Assembly (NCBI GenBank): GCA_003218935.1
Contig: QHPA01000221.1
Location: 1-9,738, forward strand
DNA length: 9,738 nucleotides
Origin: Verrucomicrobiota bacterium
Lineage (GTDB): Bacteria > Verrucomicrobiota > Verrucomicrobiia > Limisphaerales > AV2
Reading direction: 5' to 3'
The notes under the pieces are model-generated. The model did not search any database. It saw nothing but the letters and a program-made list of their open reading frames with translations, and was not told the DNA's origin. The position numbers and the translations under genes were made by a program. Of this stretch, positions 5,952 to 9,738 are shown piece by piece (position 1 is the stretch's first letter; each line of letters starts with the position of its first letter).

Positions 5952-6395
5952 ATGGCCTACGAATTCAAAGCTGTCCGCCGCGTGGAATTTTCCGACACCG
6001 ACATGGCCGGCATCGTCCACTACGCGAATTTTTTCCGTTACATGGAAACGGCGGAGCATGGCCTTTTCCGGTCGCTGGGGTTCTCGGTGGTGATGAACAG
6101 ATTTGATCCGCCGGTCGGCTGGCCGCGCGTGCACGCCGCGTGCGATTACCTCCAGCCGCTCCGTTTCGAGGATGAAATCGAGATTCACATTCTCGTCAGC
6201 GAAAAAAAATCGAAATCACTCAGCTACGTCTTTCGTTTTCGCAAATTGAATGCCTCACCGCCAATGGAAGTGGCGCGCGGCAGTCTGACGGTCGTGTGCG
6301 TTACGCACGACAAAGACGGCAGGATGAAGGCCGCGCCGATTCCCAAAGCCGTCGCGGAAAAAATCGAAGTCGCGCCGCCGGAGTTGTTGAAGTGA
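5952..6395 (+). CDS. YbgC/4HBT-family hotdog acyl-CoA thioesterase
   Basis: 147 residues, the normal size for a single hotdog domain. VEFSDTDMAGIVHYANFFRYME (residues 11-32) is the signature of the 4-hydroxybenzoyl-CoA thioesterase/YbgC group; D17 matches the catalytic Asp, and HYANFF forms the start of the central helix. The later strands (LQPLRFEDEIEIHI, SLSYVFRFRK, ARGSLTVVCV) fit the hotdog sheet. These enzymes form dimers or tetramers in the cytoplasm and hydrolyse acyl- or aryl-CoA, or acyl-carrier thioesters. With a PaaK-like ligase and a chorismate-lyase-like gene nearby, an aryl thioester is a reasonable substrate, but short-chain or housekeeping activity cannot be excluded. The ATG follows the glycosyltransferase stop by 9 bases and has no Shine-Dalgarno motif. 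The next gene faces it from the other strand. Confidence 0.88.
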   Translation: MAYEFKAVRRVEFSDTDMAGIVHYANFFRYMETAEHGLFRSLGFSVVMNRFDPPVGWPRVHAACDYLQPLRFEDEIEIHILVSEKKSKSLSYVFRFRKLNASPPMEVARGSLTVVCVTHDKDGRMKAAPIPKAVAEKIEVAPPELLK

Positions 6396-6411
6396 CGTGG
6401 TTCGTGAAAGA

Positions 6412-6466
6412 GTTAAAGGGTTGAAGCGTTAAAACGTTCAATCGTTGAAGCGTTGAAACAGTTGAA
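6412..6466. repeat. GTTGAA/CGTTAA-family repeat between convergent genes, copy 3
   Basis: The sequence GTTGAAGCGTT occurs at 6420-6430 and again at 6444-6454, with related GTTAAA and GTTGAA units on both sides. A short hairpin, AACGTTCAA (6433-6441) against TTGAAGCGTT (6445-6454), pairs 9 bases with one bulge around the loop TCG. The element lies between the 3' ends of the thioesterase (+) and the lipoprotein (-), where a two-way transcription end would be expected. No T-run is present. Confidence 0.7.
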
Positions 6467-6502
6467 TGGCCAACTGCGAAAACTCTTCACCGCTGTAACG
6501 AA

Positions 6503-6937
6503 TCAATACGTCGGCCGCGGCAACGTCCGCCAACTCGCGACCTTGCCTCCGTTAAACACAATCTCCGCGCTGACGTAACCGCGAGGGTCATAATCGCGAT
6601 CAAGATAACGCTCCAGAAAGATGTGGCCCCGATAAGGCACTTCGCGGAACGTCCAATAGCGCGTCTCCTGCATCGTGGTGCCTTCGTAAAGCCAGACCGC
6701 TTGCACGCCGCCGTTGCCGGTTTGGTTTTGCAGAATTTGAGCCGGCGGACCCCAGGCGATGTACACCGCATCCTGACTCATCCCGCTCTGAATCTGACCT
6801 TTGTCCACCAGTTCCTTTTCCTCGGGCGACAGACCGTTGTAAGCCGCGAGCTTTTCTTTCCTGCGCGATTCGACCGTGCTCGTAGCGCAGCCGGCCAGCA
6901 ACAGGAATCCGAGCAAAAGTGCAATGGAAGGTTTCAC
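6503..6937 (-). CDS. BamE/SmpA-like outer-membrane lipoprotein
   Basis: 144 residues. Residues 1-17 form a lipoprotein signal peptide: KPS, then a hydrophobic core, then lipobox LAGC with the lipidated Cys at C17. The mature part has LSPEEKELVDKGQIQSGMSQ followed by DAVYIAWGPPA (about residues 36-66). This matches the BamE/SmpA/OmlA fold, where K.G.I..GMS..AV...WG.P forms the first strand-helix unit. BamE is part of the outer-membrane protein assembly complex, but the fold is also found in many small lipoproteins of unknown role. The start is GTG (6935-6937), chosen because it directly precedes the charged signal-peptide start. The gene is on the opposite strand to everything else and has its own upstream region shared with the gene at 7039, so it is probably regulated separately. 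Family confidence is moderate. Confidence 0.75.
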   Translation of the reverse strand: MKPSIALLLGFLLLAGCATSTVESRRKEKLAAYNGLSPEEKELVDKGQIQSGMSQDAVYIAWGPPAQILQNQTGNGGVQAVWLYEGTTMQETRYWTFREVPYRGHIFLERYLDRDYDPRGYVSAEIVFNGGKVASWRTLPRPTY

Positions 6938-7038
6938 AGTGTTTGAGACGGCCCGTGGTCCGGGTTATTCAGTCCGGGGATAATCTAATTCGATTCCATT
7001 TGAAGTAAAGCCGCGACAGCGATAAGCTCCGCACACGT
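6938..7038. promoter_or_regulatory. Divergent intergenic region, likely promoters for the lipoprotein and the membrane protein
   Basis: The 101-base gap lies between the start codons of two divergent genes, so it should hold a promoter for each. A 7-base direct repeat GTCCGGG occurs at 6958-6964 and 6972-6978, spaced 14 bases, and could be an operator. An A/T-rich GATAATCTAAT follows at 6979-6989 and might be a -10 region for the + gene, but no convincing -35 box is at the right distance. Confidence 0.35.
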
Positions 7039-7632
7039 ATGATTAATGCCAACTCTGATTCTCCCGGCCTGACCTGGCTGGCCTTCGCATTTTTAACCGT
7101 TTTTTCGTGGGGCGTTTACGGCGTTTTCCTGCATTCGGGCCAGACACTCATGAAACCGCCGGGCGCGGTCGATATCGATCCGTCGCTCTGGCGTTACAAA
7201 GCGTTCCTGTTTGTTGGGGTGGCCTATTTCCTTGTCGCGGTGCTCGCGCCGCTGGCGATGTTGCTGGCCAAAGGCGCGGCGTTCAGCGGCTACACTGGAC
7301 GAGGAATGGGGTGGTCGTTGGTCGCCGGAATCGTCGGCGCCATCGGCGCGTTTGGCGTGCTGCTCGCGTTCGGAGCCAAAGGGAAACCGCCTGAAGTCAT
7401 GGCCATCGTTTTCGCTGGAGCACCGGTCGTGAACGCGTTGGTTTCCATCTGGTTGGTTCGCCATGAAATAGACTGGGGCAAGGTCAATCCGCTGTTTTAT
7501 ATTGGAATGATCCTCGCTCTCGTGGGCGGCGGGCTGGTCACTCTTCACAAGCCGAACCCAACGCCCAGGCCGAAGCAGGCCGCCGTTCAACCCGTTCCGG
7601 ACTCGCCGTCGCCATCGCCTGCCAAACAGTGA
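7039..7632 (+). CDS. Small EamA/DMT-like multi-pass membrane protein
   Basis: 197 residues. Five hydrophobic segments are visible: about 12-32 (TWLAFAFLTVFSWGVYGVF), 56-77 (FLFVGVAYFLVAVLAPLAML), 91-112 (GWSLVAGIVGAIGAFGVLLA), 118-140 (EVMAIVFAGAPVVNALVSIW) and 152-169 (LFYIGMILALVGGGLVTL). The pattern of a segment with AP.VNALVS.W followed by GM.LALVGG.LV resembles half of an EamA/drug-metabolite-transporter unit, as seen in small five-segment members that work as pairs. The last 27 residues are Pro-rich and probably disordered. The substrate is not known. The TGA stop overlaps the GTG start of the CoA ligase, which ties the two genes in expression; export of a product or intermediate made by the ligase is possible but only inferred from this overlap. 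Confidence 0.7.
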   Translation: MINANSDSPGLTWLAFAFLTVFSWGVYGVFLHSGQTLMKPPGAVDIDPSLWRYKAFLFVGVAYFLVAVLAPLAMLLAKGAAFSGYTGRGMGWSLVAGIVGAIGAFGVLLAFGAKGKPPEVMAIVFAGAPVVNALVSIWLVRHEIDWGKVNPLFYIGMILALVGGGLVTLHKPNPTPRPKQAAVQPVPDSPSPSPAKQ

Positions 7633-8948
7633 GCCGTCCGATGGCCGACGATTCCTTTCCCGCTCGCCCGGCAATCGCCGCTTCACAACTGATCCAATTG
7701 CGCCGACTGTTCACTGCGCTGCTTCCAGCCAACCCGTTTTACACAAAAAAAATTTCGCAAGCAGGGGTGCCGGCGACAGTCGCGAGCCTGCACGAATTCT
7801 CTGAAACGTTTCCGTTCACCACGAAGCAGGAAATCGACGAAGACCAGCGCGCCCATCCGCCTTACGGCACGAACCTGACCTTTCCGCTCGATCGTTACAC
7901 CCGTTTTCATCAGACCAGCGGCACCACCGGCGCGCCGCTCCGCTGGCTCGACACGCCGGAAAGCTGGAGCTGGATGGTCGAGAGTTGGACCGGAATTTTC
8001 CGCGCGGCCAACGTGACTGCGAGTGATCGCGTCTTCTTCGCGTTCTCGTTCGGCCCGTTCATCGGGTTCTGGCTCGCGTATGAAGCGGCGCAACAAATCG
8101 GCTGCCTCTGCATTCCCGCCGGCGGCCTGGGCAGCGCGGCGCGGCTGCGCGTCCTGATCGACAATGGTGCGACCATTCTCTGCTGCACGCCCACCTACGC
8201 GCTCCGACTCGCCGAGGTTGCCGCCGAAGAGAAGATTGATTTGCGCGACACTCGCGTCAAAACGATCGTTGTCGCCGGCGAACCGGGCGGCAGCATCCCC
8301 GCACTCCGGGTGCGGCTGGAAAAGCTCTGGGGCGGCGCCCGGGTCTTCGACCATCACGGAATGACCGAAACCGGCCCGGTCACTCACGAATGCCCTGATC
8401 AGCCCGGCGTGTTGCACGTGCTCGAGCCGGCTTATTTCGCAGAAGTCATCGACCCTGCTTCCGGCAAGCCCGTCGAGTCGGGCCAAAAGGGTGAACTGGT
8501 GCTGACCACGCTTGGCCGCATCGGCTCCCCGCTGTTGCGCTATCGCACCGGCGACCTGGTCAAACGCGGAACGCGGAACGCGGAACGCGGAAGTCCGTGC
8601 ACCTGCAGCCGTCACACCCTGACGCTGGAAGGCGGCATCCTGGGCCGCGTGGACGACATGATCGTCGTGCGCGGCGTGAACATTTTCCCCGGCGCGGTCG
8701 AGGACATCATGCGCGTCTGCGGCGACGTGGCCGAATATCGAGTCATGGTCAGCCACGCGCATGCGCTGACCGAACTGAGCGTGCAAATTGAACCAGTCCC
8801 CGGCTGCGCCGATTCACTCGCGTTGGCCAGTCGATTGGAAAGGGCCTTTCAAGATGCGTTCACCTTGCGTGTTCCCGTGAAACCAGTGCCGCCAGGAACT
8901 TTACCGCGGTTTGAAATGAAAGCAAAAAGGTGGTTGAATCAAAGTTGA
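7629..8948 (+). CDS. PaaK-like aryl/acyl-CoA ligase (AMP-forming)
   Basis: 439 residues, close to phenylacetate-CoA ligases (about 430). Motifs of the ANL adenylating family run in order: TSGTTGAP phosphate loop (96-103), HHGMTETGP (242-250), RYRTGDL (304-310), GRVDDMIVVRGVNIFP hinge region (339-354) and a C-terminal PRFEMKAKRW (426-435), in which K431 matches the catalytic Lys of PaaK. It should activate a carboxylic acid with ATP and load it on CoA (or a carrier). PaaK relatives prefer aryl acids, which fits the chorismate-lyase-like gene at 2465. Residues 312-321 (KRGTRNAERG) come from an AACGCGG array in the loop before the CTC (324-326) that matches the CPC of relatives. The GTG start at 7629 overlaps the upstream TGA by three bases; ATG 7641 is the alternative, and neither has a Shine-Dalgarno motif. 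Confidence 0.85.
   Translation: MSRPMADDSFPARPAIAASQLIQLRRLFTALLPANPFYTKKISQAGVPATVASLHEFSETFPFTTKQEIDEDQRAHPPYGTNLTFPLDRYTRFHQTSGTTGAPLRWLDTPESWSWMVESWTGIFRAANVTASDRVFFAFSFGPFIGFWLAYEAAQQIGCLCIPAGGLGSAARLRVLIDNGATILCCTPTYALRLAEVAAEEKIDLRDTRVKTIVVAGEPGGSIPALRVRLEKLWGGARVFDHHGMTETGPVTHECPDQPGVLHVLEPAYFAEVIDPASGKPVESGQKGELVLTTLGRIGSPLLRYRTGDLVKRGTRNAERGSPCTCSRHTLTLEGGILGRVDDMIVVRGVNIFPGAVEDIMRVCGDVAEYRVMVSHAHALTELSVQIEPVPGCADSLALASRLERAFQDAFTLRVPVKPVPPGTLPRFEMKAKRWLNQS
8563..8592 (+). repeat. AACGCGG tandem heptanucleotide array, copy 3 (inside CoA-ligase gene)
   Basis: Four perfect AACGCGG units (8563-8590) followed by AA. It is in frame, codes for KRGTRNAERG at residues 312-321, and sits in the loop between YRTGDLV and the CTC turn of the ligase. 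The unit begins at codon position 2. Compared with the short loop usual in PaaK relatives, the gene seems to have gained about seven residues here, the size of three units. Confidence 0.95.
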
Positions 8949-9061
8949 GACCGTTTGCCGCTCCCGATTACGAATTGGCTTGGTCGTGCAACGGGCCGCC
9001 CATTGCTTTTCGCGGCAAAAAAATCTGAGACTCCTGCAGCGTTTTCGTCTAAAACTGCGAC

Positions 9062-9738
9062 ATGCCATCTCCATTGCTGAAGCTGACTGACGTTTCCAAG
9101 GATTACGAGTCGCCGGGTGGCGCGGACGCGGTGCCGGTGTTGCGCGGCATCTCGCTGGAGATCGGACGCGGCGAATCCGCAGCCGTCGTCGGGCCATCCG
9201 GCTCCGGCAAGAGCACGTTGCTGAACATTATCGGCACGCTCGACCGTCCCAGCAGCGGCCAGGTGCTGCTCGACGACGAGGATCTGAGCCGGCTCGACGA
9301 CACCCGGCTCGCCGCGGTGCGCAATCGCCAAATCGGTTTTGTTTTTCAGGCGCACCATCTCCTGCCGCAATGCACCGTTCTGGAAAACGTGTTGGTGCCG
9401 ACGCTCGCGAACAAAGACACCGCGGTGCGCAACGGCGCTGCGGAGCGTGCGAAACGATTGCTCGAAAAGGTCGGTCTCGACGCGCGGCTCACGCACCGGC
9501 CAGGACAGCTTTCCGGCGGCGAACGCCAGCGTGTCGCCGTCGTTCGCGCAATGATCAATCAGCCAAAGCTGTTGCTCGCCGACGAACCGACCGGCGCGCT
9601 CGACCGCGCCTCGGCGCAGAACCTGGCCGACCTCCTCGTCGCGTTGAACAAAGAGGAAGGCGTGACACTGATTGTGGTGACGCACGCGGCTGATTTGTCG
9701 AAACGGATGGAGCGCGTGTTCGAGTTGCGCGATGGCAA
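9062..9738 (+). CDS. LolD/MacB-type ABC transporter ATPase (3' truncated)
   Basis: 225 codons are present before the window ends; the reading frame is open to the edge. GPSGSGKST Walker A is at 44-52, the Q-loop Gln at 96 in FVFQAHHLLPQ, the signature LSGGERQRVAVVRA at 150-163, Walker B LLLADEPTGALD at 170-181 and the switch His at 208. The order and spacing, with an ENV..P segment after the Q-loop, match the LolD/MacB/FtsE class of about 225-235 residues, so only a few residues are probably missing. Such ATPases power lipoprotein release to the outer membrane (LolCDE) or MacB-type efflux; the partner permease should lie just downstream. The gene is 113 bases after the CoA ligase, so it may start a new transcript. 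Start chosen at ATG 9062, directly before SPLLKLTDVSK; no Shine-Dalgarno motif. Confidence 0.9.
   Translation, partial: MPSPLLKLTDVSKDYESPGGADAVPVLRGISLEIGRGESAAVVGPSGSGKSTLLNIIGTLDRPSSGQVLLDDEDLSRLDDTRLAAVRNRQIGFVFQAHHLLPQCTVLENVLVPTLANKDTAVRNGAAERAKRLLEKVGLDARLTHRPGQLSGGERQRVAVVRAMINQPKLLLADEPTGALDRASAQNLADLLVALNKEEGVTLIVVTHAADLSKRMERVFELRDG

Noticed and set aside
7683..8786. Open frame of 367 codons on the - strand opposite the CoA-ligase gene
   Set aside because: Antisense shadow: the + strand carries all ANL-ligase motifs in order, and the - strand product has no recognisable domain.
8949..9061. Small gene or RNA in the gap before the ABC ATPase
   Set aside because: No start with a plausible product, no strong structure; an 8-base inverted match (8954-8961 with 9012-9019) is too far apart to mean much.
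8939..9685. Open frame of 248 codons on the - strand opposite the ABC ATPase
   Set aside because: The + strand has full Walker A, signature and Walker B motifs running to the window edge; the antisense frame is rich in Arg, His and Gln without structure.

Overview
The window is dense, G+C-rich bacterial DNA: ten genes (two cut by the window edges), mostly on the + strand, with no tRNA, rRNA, CRISPR array or insertion sequence. A verrucomicrobial source, or a close relative in the PVC group, is the best guess. This rests on the kinds of proteins present (a PQQ-type beta-propeller end, a HEAT-repeat protein, a GT4 glycosyltransferase with an N-terminal MYCGNC signature), the lack of Shine-Dalgarno motifs before every start, and a heavy load of short tandem repeats with a 7-base period. 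It is an inference, because there is no rRNA or marker gene to test it.

Layout. 1-128: end of a beta-propeller protein. 217-1584: HemN/HemW-family radical SAM enzyme. 1621-2454: membrane-anchored HEAT-repeat protein with a different base bias. 2465-3031: chorismate-lyase (UbiC)-like protein. 3213-4505: flavoprotein with flavin-dependent-halogenase signatures. 4572-5942: GT4 glycosyltransferase. 5952-6395: YbgC/4HBT hotdog thioesterase. 6503-6937 (- strand): BamE/SmpA-like lipoprotein. 7039-7632: small EamA-like membrane protein. 7629-8948: PaaK-like aryl/acyl-CoA ligase. 9062-end: LolD/MacB-type ABC ATPase, cut by the window.

How the genes may work together. A chorismate-lyase-like enzyme would supply 4-hydroxybenzoate or a similar aryl acid, a PaaK-like ligase would activate it, a 4HBT-type thioesterase would release or edit the thioester, and the halogenase-like flavoprotein, radical SAM enzyme and glycosyltransferase would tailor the product. 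The set resembles parts of aryl-polyene, resorcinol-type or phenolic-glycolipid pathways. No ketosynthase or carrier protein lies in the window, so the pathway is a hypothesis.

The most striking structural feature is a set of short repeats. AACGCGG, in exactly four tandem units, sits inside three different genes (radical SAM, glycosyltransferase, ligase), each time at a domain border or loop. Because 7 is not a multiple of 3 and the unit yields no stop codon, it reads as the same cyclic peptide NAERGTR in every forward frame and stays open in every reverse frame. Three further repeat families occupy the gaps: GTTGAA/CGTTAA elements, two of which fold into long hairpins; an inverted pair of about 46-base arms starting with CACGGAT units; and a TCGCAAA array that supplies the last residues and stop codon of the glycosyltransferase.
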